DNA from: Diphasiastrum complanatum | Taxonomy: Eukaryota; Streptophyta; Lycopodiopsida; Lycopodiales; Lycopodiaceae | Length of the DNA stretch: 64,000 nucleotides | Reading direction: 5' to 3' | Assembly: GCA_029204225.1 (NCBI GenBank) | Contig: CM055096.1 | Location: 66,996,370 to 67,060,369, forward strand | Shown: piece after piece, positions 1 to 10,555 of the stretch | Layout of the letters: each line of letters starts with the position of its first letter | Numbering within the stretch: position 1 is the first letter of the stretch | The notes under the pieces: generated by a model | Told to the model about the DNA's origin: nothing | Seen by the model: the letters and a program-made list of their open reading frames with translations, nothing else | Databases searched by the model: none | Position numbers and translations under genes: made by a program

Positions 1-254
1 GGTGAACACCAATTTGACAGATTGAGAATAATCAGCATACTCTAATTCAGGTACCTCTTATTGTATGCTGCTTAAAACTTTTGGCTTTGTTGCATACCGA
101 GAGTTCTTGCTAAGATATTCTGAACAGTGACGCTCTCCTTATCTGGTCTAACTATTCAATATCAGTTAAGGCTCTGTGGCATGCATGTCAGTCATTATAT
201 TTGATCCCATACTATTCCGTACAGTAACTTTGTAGCGGTTGCCTTTTCAAACAG
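1..254 (+). other. Intron sequence of PGM
   Basis: Non-coding sequence upstream of the first visible PGM exon. It ends in a pyrimidine-containing acceptor, TTTTCAAACAG. The exon that should precede it (ending in the first two bases of a Lys codon) was not found here. Confidence 0.6.
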
Positions 255-886
255 GTTAATCAAACAAGTTAGACCAGATGTTGCTGATGTAGAAAAGGCT
301 GATGAATTTGAGTATAAAGACCCAGTTGATGGCTCCATCTCAAGCCATCAAGGTATTCGGTATCTTTTCCAAGATGGCTCCAGACTGGTAAGTTCTGTAA
401 CTCATTTCACATATAAGCATGGTTTATCGTCTCTTTACTTTCAAATCCAGTATGAACCATTGTATATCAGCAAGACCTTTCTCAAAGCCAAGAAACTATT
501 GCAAAAATATGGCATATTATAGGTATTCCGTTTGTCTGGAACTGGTTCGGAAGGTGCAACAATCCGCCTGTACATCGAGCAGTACCAGTCTGATTCCACC
601 AAAATCGGGACAGAGGCCCAGGATGCTCTTGCTCCCCTTGTAAGTTTGAACCCCTGTTCAACTTAAAGTTGTCTTATTCTTAAGTCGATGTCATGGCTTT
701 TCAACGTGTTCCATCAGCAGACAAAGCTGGAGATATTGTGAATTAAAGGGAGCTTAGTTTTTCTCTTTCTGAGTTTGAATTATACATCTGAGAAGTGCTA
801 ATCATGGCTGGCAGGTTAAAGTGGCCTTGAGCCTCTCAAAAATGCAGGAGTTTACTGGCAGGTCCAGCCCAACTGTCATAACTTAG
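255..886 (+). CDS. PGM: Phosphoglucomutase, cytosolic type: last three exons (5' part outside window)
   Basis: Interconverts glucose-1-phosphate and glucose-6-phosphate in sucrose and starch metabolism. Three exons read in phase: 255-387 (enters with a split Lys codon), 523-639 and 815-886 (stop TAG at 884-886). Introns 388-522 and 640-814 are GT-AG with GTAAGT/GTAAG donors. Recognisable blocks are [11 protein letters not shown], then HQGIRYLF, then the phosphate-binding loop [19 protein letters not shown] in exon 2, and the C-terminal [15 protein letters not shown] end typical of eukaryotic PGM. The final domain IV is therefore complete and undamaged. I found no convincing preceding exon in bases 1-254, which look intronic. 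Ending in VIT without further sequence fits plant PGMs. The short open frame at 419-643 is an intron-spanning read-through of exon 2, not a gene. Identification rests on strong recall of the family sequence. Confidence 0.93.
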
Positions 887-1870
887 CAATGGAGAGCTAG
901 GTAATCTATAGTAACCATATTATTTTTTTAAAGGCTTGTCTGCGAGGATAGGTTTCCTCAAGTCAGTCAAGATCAAAAAGTTTTCAAGCTACCAGTGTTC
1001 CAGACTCATTAAGGTACCGTAGGCTAAAGAACTGTAAGAAACCAGATTTCTGTTAAATCATTATCTTGTCAGGATGGAGTTTTATATCCTTCCAGAGAAC
1101 TAGATTTTAGGATCTTTCTGAGATAAACCATTTTTGGGTAATGGTTTTTGGATAAGCATATGGAAGTTTATCCAAAACTTTTTTTTTTGGGGGCGGGGGT
1201 CTTCCTCAATGGGAGGGCCTTTGCCTTAGGTCCAGTCCCTGACCATGGGGGAAGGCACAAGGCCTTGGACCTTCAACTGCGTATTTGCCAAATGAGTTTT
1301 TTTTCTTTTCTAAATGCTACTGTTTTTTCATATAAGTCTCTAGAAACTCAAAAATTTTATGTGAACAGCCAATGAATGAACTCCAAGTAGCAATTTGACC
1401 TTCCCTTGCTAATGACTGGATGCCACATAGCACTTGGACCTTCCGGCATAAGGCAGTCAGTCATTTGGCTGTCCACATAAATTTTTTAGAGAAAGGATCA
1501 GTGAATGCTTATGGATGTTGAATGCTTCCTTGCTTTTTGATTCATGCTATCACTATTGTTCAGAGCTCAATTGCTTTGTTCTTTCTCGTTGTTATTACAG
1601 AGTATTGTTTCAGAAAGAATGCGACTCTGTCTGCATTTAGACTTGTACTCTTTATGACTGAATAATCTTTGTTCCAGTAACCTAAGTCGTGTTGTGCTGT
1701 GTTAAATGCATCTTTATTTATGTTTTGATTGACTCAATTTATGCAGATGAACTTATTTGTAGATTAAACTTTTTATTTAACTGATAATCTGTGTTGATCA
1801 TAATGCCTAAGTTCCGCACTATTTCGCTTCCACAATTAAACTATAAATCAATCTAGTTTGTGCATGCCTA
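887..1870. other. PGM 3' UTR and intergenic sequence
   Basis: About 1 kb after the PGM stop. It holds a T8-G5 homopolymer junction near 1180-1200 and no open frame with protein-like composition. Nothing else recognisable. Confidence 0.5.
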
Positions 1871-2010
1871 TGGAGTTGATTGTTTGGATCCAGTGACTTC
1901 GAAGCTGTGATCAAGTAGAGCGTTCTTCGAGTTTTGAAGTCGTCTTGAATCCGCTAGATGTAGATTCATGCACCGAGGATTTTGTCATTCCTATGCACAC
2001 AATCCCAACA

Positions 2011-2021
2011 TGGTATCAGAG
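2011..2021 (+). other. Primer-binding site of copia-1
   Basis: TGGTATCAGAG is complementary to the 3' end of plant initiator tRNA-Met, the usual primer of Ty1/copia reverse transcription. It directly follows a CCCAACA end, as expected for a 5' LTR ending in CA. Confidence 0.8.
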
Positions 2022-2135
2022 TGGTTATAGAGCTTATAGTACCAGAACAATTGCTCTGATACAGTGTAGACGCTTATTATAATTGTTTCCAGTCATATAA
2101 TCTACTATCTGCATACACTCATCTTGAACTTCCAA

Positions 2136-2880
2136 ATGGATTTGCAATCACAGTCCGCTCTAATGGTAGACAAACTCGATGGTTCGAATTACCATTTATG
2201 GAAATTCAAAATGAGAGTAGTACTGATGGCCAAAGAACTATGGGAAATAGTTGTAGGAACCGAACTAATTCCCAATGTCGATGAGCAAGCCATTTCCAAG
2301 TGGAAGCTCAAGGATGACAAGGCTTTTGTCTTGATCACCCTTAACATCTTCGACACGCAGATTGGCCATATCAGACAAGCCCGATCTTCAAAAGAAGCTT
2401 GGGACATATTGAGTACACTTTACGAAGTGAGAGATGCCACTTCAAAGTTGCATCTGAGGAGAAAGTTCTTCTCACTCAGATGTCAGAAAGTGATGATGTT
2501 CATAATCACATTAATCAATTCAAGACTTTGTTAAAGCAAATGGCAGCAATAGGTTCACTGACACTGTCATGACCTTATTGTCGAGCTTGTCGTCCTCTTA
2601 CGAATACTGGGTGATGATTTCTACTCCTTCATCCAGAGTCACAATCATGCAGCTGCAGGAGGAAACTCGAAAGGATGGAGCATCCTTGTCCTCCATCAAT
2701 GACTCGCAGGCTCTATTCTCCAAGAAGAACATGACAACAATCAGAAGTAGTCAAAGAAGCAAGGTCTGCGACCCAGAATCAGCAATTCGCTTTGAACAAG
2801 AAAAGATTGTTATGCAAATACTACAAAAGGACAAACTGTGAAATCCGAGACTGCCGAATCTTGAAACAACAACAAGAAGA
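2136..2880 (+). pseudogene. copia-1 gag polyprotein, frameshifted
   Basis: Nucleocapsid precursor of a copia element. From the ATG at 2136 the frame reads MDLQSQ..., LDGSNYHLWKFKM and KEAWDILSTLYEVRD, the retrotransposon gag (UBN2-type) pattern. This frame ends at 2534. The domain continues in another frame at 2569-2700 (TLLSSLSSSYEYWVM). A zinc-knuckle position near 2805-2855 reads LCKYYKRTNCEIRDC. Compared with C-X2-C-X4-H-X4-C, the second Cys is Tyr and the His is Cys, so the knuckle is destroyed. The closest relatives in this window are the minus-strand gag at 44479-45004 and the fragment at 9948-10554. Confidence 0.8.
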
Positions 2881-2990
2881 AACAGTTGGATCAACAAGCC
2901 AATGCAGCTATCAACGCGAAGCAAAATTTCAAAGACGACGACGAGTAGAAAGCTTTCATGGTGAATCATTAACATGTCGAACAATAAGAG

Positions 2991-3700
2991 GAATGGTTCA
3001 TCGATTCTGGAGCGACACAACACATGATGAGCCATCAAGAATGGTTTATCGACTATTTGGCCTATAGCACCAAAAGGTTCGTTCCCCTCAGAGACAACAA
3101 CTCACATGTAATCGAAGGTGAAGGTATTGTTAGATTGAATTTTCTTCATGGATTGTCGAAGCTGATACCAAATGTATTGTATGTCCTGAGTCTGATGACA
3201 AATTTGTTGTCGGCCAGTCGGATTACTGATTTTGGACATAAGGCAGAGTTTGAGACAAATTCATATAGGATTCTTAATAAATGTAAGAGAATTCTTGCAC
3301 TCAAAAAGAGACAAGGATATCTCTATAGGCTCACTCGTTACTCTGCGACTGATCGTGCTTTAAGCAATTCAGTACCTGCTAATAAAGAATTGATTTGGCA
3401 TTATAGACTTGGCCACCTTCATCATACATCAATTACTGACATGTCTAAGCATTCTTCAGTTTTTGATTTAGACGACCAAATGGTTGACCCTTCTGTCTGC
3501 CAAAGTTGTATAAAAGGAAAGCAGACATGAAGACCATTTAAGTCAAATCAAGAACATATATCTAAAGATTTGCTAGACATAGTTCATACTGATATATGTG
3601 GCCCAATGCAAAGACCATTACTGCTTGGTGCAAACTTCTTTATCACATTTATTGATGACTATTCTAAAAGAATTGATGTATATTTCATGAAGCACAACTG
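2991..3700 (+). pseudogene. copia-1 protease and integrase N-terminus, truncated
   Basis: The aspartic protease active site DSGAT is at 3003-3017, preceded by EEWFI. A continuous frame runs to 3530. It includes NVLYVLSLMTNLLS and the integrase zinc-binding region (LIWHYRLGHLHH..., C-X2-C in CQSCIKGKQ). After a TGA at about 3528-3530 the same frame goes on: DIVHTDICGPMQ (first catalytic Asp), then FFITFIDDYSKR. It stops near 3700. The rest of integrase, with the second Asp and the Glu, is absent. RT sequence follows at about 3880, so roughly 1 kb was deleted. Confidence 0.75.
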
Positions 3701-3879
3701 ATACATATCGAAATACTATTCGATTCCTTCAGGTAGTCAGCCTGTACAGTCAAATTCAGAGGACAATAAAGAAGCTGCTACTTAGGAGCAGCCGACACAA
3801 AGTCGAATTTTGCAACTAGAAGATCAACACAAATTCAAGTTTAGCCTGTTCGATACACTAATGAGTTTGCTCACTATGC

Positions 3880-4735
3880 TATTCAGGAGTCGACCATAGT
3901 TGAAGAAGCTATGTCGCAGGCCGATTTAGATCTTTGGAATGAAACTATGGACAAGGAGTACAAGTCACTGCTGAAGAACAATACATGGACTGTCATCAAA
4001 CTGCCAGTAGACAAGAAAGTCATCAATTGCAAATGGATACTTAAGATCAAATACAAAGTAGATGGCAATATCGACATGAGAGAGGCTTGACTCGTGGCAA
4101 GGGAGTTCTCACAAATTCCTAATATCGACTACTTCAAAACCTTTAGCTCGGTAGTCAAACATGCTTCTATCTGATTGCTACTATCATATGCTGCATCAAT
4201 CGACCTTGAGGTACATTAGATGGATGTACAAATGGCATTCCTCAATGGGGTTATTGAAGAGGACTTCTATATGATCCAACCAGAAGGCTATGTCCTTAAT
4301 GGTCAAAAAGACCAAGTATGCAAACTCCATAAAGCCTCATACGGTCTGAAACAATCGTCCAGACCAGCTCATGCATAATTCCATGGGCCCGGGTCTAAAG
4401 TTATCGAAGGAGCAATGTCCTCAAACCGATGAGGAGAAGGCCGACATGAAAGGGTATCCATATCAATCAATCATCGGATCGCTGATGTATGCTATGATCT
4501 CCACTAGGCCTGATCTTGCATACGCCATCAGCTCCTTGAGCCAATACATGGCTAACCCTTGTATGATCCACTGGAAAGCTCTTTTAAGAGTAATCAAATA
4601 TGTACGAGCCACCATTGACCTATGCATCTGTTATGGATATGTTGATCCATTCGATATCCATACACTTCATGAATATACATATGCGAATTGGGCAGAGGAT
4701 ATTGACACCAGAAGATCGACTGTTGGATCCAGTGA
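3880..4735 (+). pseudogene. copia-1 reverse transcriptase and RNase H, broken
   Basis: RT begins with LWNETMDKEYKSLLKNNTW and CKWILKIKYKVDG, with in-frame stops at about 4088 and further on. FLNGVIEEDFYMIQPEGY follows at 4240-4290. The frame breaks near 4365 after ASYGLKQS, and it resumes at 4371 in sequence from beyond the catalytic palm (YQSIIGSLMYAMISTRPDLAYAISSLSQYM). The YVDD motif is lost. RNase H is cut after DIDTRRSTVG. No function is possible. Confidence 0.78.
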
Positions 4736-4776
4736 CTTCGATTGTTTGGATCTAGTGACTTCGAAGCCGTGATCAA
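4721..4776. repeat. Duplicated short repeat at the 3' end of copia-1
   Basis: TGTTGGATCCAGTGACTTCG (4721-4740) is followed at once by a second version beginning GATTGTTTGGATCTAGTGAC (4740-4776). The second copy matches 1878-1914 over 37 bp with two differences. It may be an LTR remnant or a deletion-junction repeat. Confidence 0.6.
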
Positions 4777-4931
4777 TCGGTAGAGAAGTAGCCGATGGTG
4801 AGATATTTGATCTCATTACAGAGACATGCACCACCAAAATTGTGCACATTTAGCTTGTACCTACAAACATTGAAAGCAAATAGTAAAAAAATTTCGATTT
4901 CAATATAATTACTATTATAAATTAAGGATGT

Positions 4932-5563
4932 AAGTAAGCTTGAACCCGTAAGGAGTATCAGCGATGCATAGGGTGTAGGGTCTTCTCTTTACAAACTTGG
5001 AGATCTCCCTCGCATCACCTTGTTGTATTGTGTAAAAACAAGGAGGATCATCAAAGACTTGTGAAGAAACTTTCCTTGGGATCAACATCAATGCTTGAGT
5101 CCCCAGGCTTTTGAGATTCTGTTTTCCAGTCTTTGTAGTTGAGGCTCTTTACCATCGCCTATGGCACGTTCATGAAAAGCTTGTGTTAAAAAACAATAAA
5201 TGATTAAATGCAAGCTTTTTGCAAATGAATTAAAAAATAAAAATTCTAAATTGAAAAACTAAAATCACCTTTAAAATTCCTTTCCCATTTTTGCAAGGCT
5301 GAGCTATCCGTCAGCAACTCTCGACAGGACACTCCCAATAACATCCTTGGAGGGAATGCCACTAAACAACGATCTGGAATAGAAATTCAACCCAAAATTG
5401 TAAAATACGGTAAAATTTTTTTGCAATGCAAAGAAATTTGATTCAAAATTGTCTTACCTAAGTGAAATCTCAAGATGTCAGCTTCCGTCAACCTACGCTG
5501 AATAGAAATCCCGTCAAGCTTATGCTTGTTGTAATAGAATGCCCAGATCGCTAAAATCGAGAG
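4932..5563 (-). pseudogene. Unrecognised multi-exon coding remnant
   Basis: I do not recognise this protein. On the minus strand an open frame at 5563-5458 reads AIWAFYYNKHKLDG then RLTEADILRFHL. It ends at a GTAAGA donor, phase 1. An acceptor (TCTATTCCAG) opens an in-phase exon 5373-5269 with PPRMLLGVSCRELLTD and SALQKWERNFK, ending at GTGATT. Downstream, 5175-4932 holds a long open frame containing DDPPCFYTIQQGDAREISKF and RRPYTLCIADTPYGFKLTY. How it joins exon 2 is unclear, because the obvious phase gives a stop. Composition, splice signals and open phase across an intron argue for a real gene or transposon gene that has decayed. It lies divergently to the DUF7869-like gene at 7.2-8.8 kb. 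No promoter or start codon was found. Confidence 0.4.
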
Positions 5564-5599
5564 CTAGAGAGCGCAAATAGAGAAAATGAAAAGGCAAAG

Positions 5600-6130
5600 G
5601 TGAGTTATGCCATGCCCGTGTTCTCTTAAATATTATACGGGAACTGGGTGAGTGTCTTCTTTTAAGTTTTAAGTTTAAGAAAACTGGGTGGGTGTCGTCA
5701 TTTAAGTTTGTAAGGTGGCTTTTCCTCACATTTCAGTCACTAGAACTAAATATATTTCAAATGCTTATAACTTTTTCGTTGTAGCTTGGATTAAGACGAT
5801 GTAAAAAGAAAAAATAATTGAAAATTTTATGCTTTTTGCAACTAGCACTGTAAACAAGAATCCGAGTAACAATAAGGAGGTTATTAAGCAATTGTTATTA
5901 AAATATCAAATCAATTTAAAATTTGACTTAGGAAATTCATATCTTTTTTTATTTGGGTTTGCTTGAGAAACTCTAACGAATTAAAACAATGGCTAAATTG
6001 GTAGGGTTGAGTCCAAAGAAGATGACAAGGCTAACTCCACCTTTGTGGTTATTGCGAGTCAACACCTTAAATTTTGTTCGAACAATAACATTGGCCTAAA
6101 ATTTTATCCTAATCCTAAACACAATTCTGT
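5600..6130. other. AT-rich non-coding sequence
   Basis: No supported ORF or RNA. A 20-bp phrase (near TTTTAAGTTT and AACTGGGTG) is repeated around 5641-5705. Otherwise nothing recognised. Confidence 0.4.
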
Positions 6131-6845
6131 CTCGTAACTTTTGCCCTAAATTTTGTAAACTACTTAAGCATGTGGTCTCCTGTCTAATTTTATCCTGACC
6201 ATAACGTCAACCTAAAATTTTAAGGTAATCATAAATTCAACAGTCTTTGTGCCCTAACTTTTGCTCTAAATTTTTATTTGACTACATAAGGATGTGGTTG
6301 CTTGTCTAAAATCATTTTGTGCTTATGCCTTCAAATGTTCTTGTTTGCTCTGGTGTTGCCTGGCTATCATATTCTATTCAACTAGCATACCAACATTTTC
6401 ATCAAACCTATGACGAGCATAGCTTTCTATGCTTAGCATAAGAATTAAGTCTCTAGTTTTTTTTCTCTTGTCAACTTATTCCAACTCTCGTAACTTTTGT
6501 CCGTAAATTTTGTAAACTACTTAAGCATAACGTCGCCTGTCTAATTTTACCCCGACCATAATGTCAGCCTAAAATGTTAAGGTAATCCTAAATTCAACAG
6601 TCTTTGTGCCCTACTTGTTGTCCTAAATTTTTATTTAACTACTTAAGGATGTGGTTGCTTGTCTGAAATCATTTCATGCTTGTCTGGAATCATTTCAAAT
6701 GTTTTTGTTTGTTTGTTGTTGCATGGCTATTATATTCTATTCAAACTAGCATACCATCATTTTTTCAAACCTATGACAAGCATAGCTTTCTAGTTTGGCA
6801 TAGAATTAAATCTCTAGTTTTTTTTGTTTCTTGTCAACGTATTCT
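6131..6845. repeat. Two-copy direct tandem duplication, period about 356 bp
   Basis: Copy 1 (6131-6486) and copy 2 (6487-about 6845) both start CTCGTAACTTTTG. They share the phrases AATTTTGTAAACTACTTAAGCAT, AAATTCAACAGTCTTTGTGC, AAGGATGTGGTTGCTTGTCT and CATAGCTTTCTA in order, with scattered substitutions and small indels. There is no coding content. Confidence 0.88.
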
Positions 6846-7253
6846 AACATGTGTTGAGAGTAAAAGTAAAATCGTAGTTGTTTTAAATTTTTTCTAAGGT
6901 ATGTCCTAAACAGTTTAGCAATGGAGAGTTCATCTCCTGCTGCAATTTATTACGATGGAGTTTCTACGAGTTCCATCATCTGACATTAAGGTTGCAACTG
7001 TGTATCACGAAGTGACTTCAGGTTCAATACAAGCTACTGAATTTTGTATGACTTCATCTTTGTCTTTGTGTCTCGTAAATCCTCGAGCAGTGTATTACTC
7101 TTTCACCGGAGATTCTTAGTGGTTCGGAATCAAGCAAACACCCAGTTACTAATTCTAGTCAGTTCACCATCCCACGACAAGGAACTCTTTCTTTGAAGAG
7201 ATCAAGACAGGCACGAAGGCCCATAATGTCCAATGTTGTGAAGATCTATATTT

Positions 7254-8846
7254 TTGAATGTAGCAGAGATTTCTGAAAGCTTAGAGCCTTCTACTAAAAA
7301 CCAAGATAATGAAGTGGCAAAGAATCAACCCACACCTATAATAGGTACGAAATCATTACCAATTACCAGCACCTTTAGGTGCCAATGTTGCAAGTCCCTC
7401 ATGCAAAAGCAGAATCCAAAATTCAAGGTTCTATTCAAAGTCGGATTGTTTATTCGGACTCCTTAACTGTAAAAGTATGGTTGACGCATTTTATAGACGT
7501 GCATGCTAAGAAACATCCAAATTCTCTATGTTTTCACCTTCCAAGCAATTTCACAAGATTGAAAATATTCTTGATGTACAAAGATTTTGCAAAATCAAAA
7601 AATGTTCATCATCTAATTTATTCTTATTTCGTGAAACTGTGGAAGAGAGATTTGGTCTAGTGAAAATCTTCAAAAAATCTAGAATGTCTATCTATACCAT
7701 CTGTGAGCAATTGAAAGCGCTCAGAGAACAAACAAAAAGTCCTCAGAAAAAAAGTATTTTATGGATATTAAATTTAGTCTTTTTTTTTTTTCAAACACAT
7801 TTTAAATTTCTTTTATGCTTTCAATTTAGTAAATCATTTTTTTATGTGATTTCTTTTAGCGGACATTACAAAGTCACTTCTAATTCACAGAGACAACAAA
7901 AAGACAAGAGCTTGCAAAACACATGAAAAAGTGTTTGGAGTTTTCTCAATGACACCTTGTAGTTTAAGTGTATTTCAATTATCCCAATGTTCGAAATGAT
8001 CCAAACTTGACCATTACCATAATTTACAAAACAATAGTTGAATTCGACAATAGTCTTCTTGAGATTTTCTACTTGCAACTTGATAATAATGCCAAAGAAA
8101 ATAAAATCAAACACTACTGACATATTTATCCATGTTGGTTGCTTTAAAAATTCTCAAAAAAATTAAAATAGGATTTTTATTGGTGGGTCACGCTCACGAT
8201 CAAATCAACCAAATGTTTAGCTGCTTTTTGAAAAAGCTAATACGCAAAAAAGTTTTTTTTTTGCCAGTACTAGGAAGTATTATTGAGTCATACACCCGTA
8301 CAACAAACGTGTTTTTACTACGACGCACATTTGATTTTAGAGATTACATCAAAACATCGGAAGAACATTGCATTGCATCAATAAATGATATTAGTTTTCA
8401 ACATGAATTCAAAATTCCAAATAGTATTGGTGGCATCACATTATTGTGGGAAAACAAGTTTCAAACTTTGTGGCATGGTTACCTTATGAAGGAGTTCGTT
8501 TCTTACAAAGCGTGGCCTCTTCTCAAGTTACGCTTGCACCTTTGTGTCATCTAATTTCTACTATGGAAGAGCAAAGGGCTCAAAGAGAACATCATCCAGT
8601 TGATCTGTTTGCGGCACTAAATTTTTTGGAAACGACCATTCAAGCAGCATACCAATTTTTTGATGAGTTTGATCGACATTGGTGCATGGATTTTTTTGAA
8701 GAGCAAATGCTAAGTGTGCTTAAGTTGGGAGATGCAAACTTGTTTGAGGAGTTTCAATTTAGACTATCAAAACACCATAAATATTTGTGTATTTATTTAT
8801 TTTGGACATTTTTATTAAAAATTCTATTTTTTTTTACATGGTGTTA

Positions 8847-8847
<1 letters not shown>
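7254..8847 (+). pseudogene. DUF7869-like protein gene, decayed (possibly transposon-derived)
   Basis: Blocks in order match a family I recall as DUF7869-containing proteins, known from animals, algae and some plants; the function is unknown to me. A Cys-rich start (FRCQCCKSLM) is at about 7372-7400. Next come VWLTHFIDVHAKKHPNSLCF and HLPSNFTRLK (7472-7560), then FGLVKIFKKSRMSIYTICEQ LKALREQTKS (7654-7743). After an interruption (7744-7860), the block NLTITIIYKTIVEFDNSLLE then IFYLQLDNNAKENKIK lies at about 8000-8115. IKIGFLLVGHAHDQINQMFS and RKKVFFLPVLGSIIESYT continue at 8165-8300. A last block, WLPYEGVRFL plus an acidic tail, is at 8446-8790. At least four frame changes or stops separate the blocks. 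The conserved LDN and GHTH-like motifs could be metal-binding acids of an RNase H-like fold; that is speculation. The central third of the family appears lost or intronic. Confidence 0.6.

Positions 8848-8848
<1 letters not shown>

Positions 8849-8878
<30 letters not shown>
8849..8878 (+). repeat. Poly-T tract
   Basis: A run of about 30 T directly after the DUF7869-like remnant. It would be poly-A on the minus strand, possibly a retroposition scar or simple slippage. Confidence 0.8.
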
Positions 8879-8879
8879 G

Positions 8880-9620
8880 GCTAAAGAGCATATTCTTTGT
8901 AAATTTTTTTTGTGGCTTTTGAAAATTTTCATGAAAAAACATGTTTTTGGAAAAAATTTAAAATTCAAATAAAGGTTACCCGCTTTTAGGATTTTGACCC
9001 ATTTCAAAAGATTTCACGTTACTAATTTTTATATACTTTTGTGTCAATGATCTAGTTGTGATGACATAACAAAAGTTGATTTTTATCCCAATGTGTAACT
9101 TGTAAATAGAAGAGTAACGCTACAATATATTGCTCATAATGTGGACGTTGTTGTTGTTAAATTTTTTAACATACACTAATCTGAATCAAAATAATGTTCC
9201 ACATACATATGATTCTTTACATTCAAGTCATCTTTGTTGTAATTTTTTGTTCAACTCCTCAGGTGGAATGCAAGGAATAACTCCAATAATATGAAGATTT
9301 TAAGTTTTAGTGCAATTACAATGAACACATAATGCAAATCACATACATTGGCATAGTATCAGTTTCAATTTTATCAAGATATAATGAAACATGTGCACAA
9401 AAAGAGAAATATTTTCACTTTGATGGATAAAAAATGAAAAAAGTTGCTCAATATAACAAGATCTGCATTTGCAAAAATTCGATTCGATACAAAGAGTTTT
9501 TACAAATCTACATTCCCAATAATGTTAGCATATGCTATGACTGCACACAAAGTATAAGGTGTGATCATTAGAAAAAAAGCTATCCTAGATATAAGATCAA
9601 ATTTCTCAACTAGCTTGGTT
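8880..9620. other. AT-rich sequence without features
   Basis: No open frame with protein character, no RNA gene signature and no repeat seen. Confidence 0.4.
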
Positions 9621-9624
9621 TATG

Positions 9625-10554
9625 TCATGCTATCTCGAGTAACAAAACGTGAAAATTTGTTGTTAACAAGTAGATGCTTCCGTTCGTTGTGTACTTGACT
9701 TTGAAAATCCATTTGCAATCAACTATGTTTCTGCTAGTAGGTGATTCGACAACAGTCCATGTCTGGTTCTTGATAAGAGATGAATAATCTTTATCCATAG
9801 CTTCTTTCCAGAGATCAGAATCAGGCTGATTGGAGTGCCTCTTCGACAATTGTCGGCTCATGAACAAGGTAGGCTGTAGACTCATCGATATACCTAATAG
9901 GTGATCTGCTAGTTCTTGATGATCTTCTGGGGAATAGAGGAAGTTGATCATTTTGGCTGCATTCTTCTCTTTGAGAATTTAGCAATCCTAGATCTCAAGT
10001 TATTGGGCTTGCAATACCTGCAAAACATCTTCTTCTTCGACGAATGTGGATTTGATGATTGTTCTTGACTTTGAGTCTGTTTCTGATTCGATGCAGGCTG
10101 CTTGGAGTCTTTCTGCTTCTGTCGTTTTGAGCCGTTGTTGACATATAGAGCATGAGACGAAGAGGTAGACAGAGTGTCTTGATTTCTTCGATTATCTTCT
10201 TGTAGCAACATAGTGATAACTCTGGTAAGAGTTAAATATGAGTGTGTCGTGATGATCATCACCCAGTTCTCATATGTAGAGAGTAGGCTTGAAAGCAATG
10301 TCATAATTGCGTCTTGATCATCTATGACTGATCCGACAATGGCCATCTGTTGCAAGAGAATCTTAAACTGGTTAATATGATTATGAAGAGAATCATTATT
10401 CGACATCTTGAGTGTGAAGAATTTCCTTTGAAGACGTAACTTGGCAGTTACGTCTCTCACATTATATAGTGAGCTCAGGATGTCCCAAACTTCTTTCAAA
10501 GTTTTGGCTTCAGCTATGTGGCCAATTTGAGTATCTAATATATTGAGGATAAAA
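9625..10554 (-). mobile_element. Ty1/copia fragment with a large internal deletion (copia-2)
   Basis: On the minus strand gag (10554-9948) runs directly into the start of RT (9951-9625). Gag has DTQIGHIAEAKT, EVWDILSSLYNVRDVTAKLR and LLSTYENWVM, and a knuckle reading MFCRYCKPNNLRSRIAKFSK. There C-X2-C is present but the His and last Cys positions are not. RT has DLWKEAMDKDYSSLIKNQTW and DCKWIFKVKYTTNGSI, then degenerates. Protease and integrase are absent, so about 2 kb was deleted. The gag N-terminus is also missing: the frame begins at FILNILDTQ near 10554, where different sequence abuts. Confidence 0.82.
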
Positions 10555-10555
10555 G

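Larger units (their letters stand above)
1878..4776 (+). mobile_element. Ty1/copia retrotransposon, decayed and internally deleted (copia-1)
   Basis: Order gag, protease, integrase, RT, RNase H is that of Ty1/copia. A primer-binding site for initiator tRNA-Met (TGGTATCAGAG) lies at 2011-2021. Coding blocks follow at 2136-4735. A large part of integrase (after the first Asp region near 3600-3700) and the RT palm with the YVDD box (around 4365-4375) are missing, and RNase H stops after the strand matching STVG. A 37-bp sequence at 1878-1914, upstream of the PBS, recurs at 4740-4776 with two mismatches, so remnants of both LTRs may bound the element. Several stops and frameshifts make it inactive. 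Confidence 0.85.

Noticed and set aside
419-643. 74-codon plus-strand frame
   Set aside because: It crosses PGM intron 1 and exon 2 in the wrong phase; exon 2 (523-639) in the PGM phase explains the sequence.
1148-1375. 75-codon plus-strand frame after PGM
   Set aside because: It contains the T8-G5 homopolymer region and has no domain or conserved composition.
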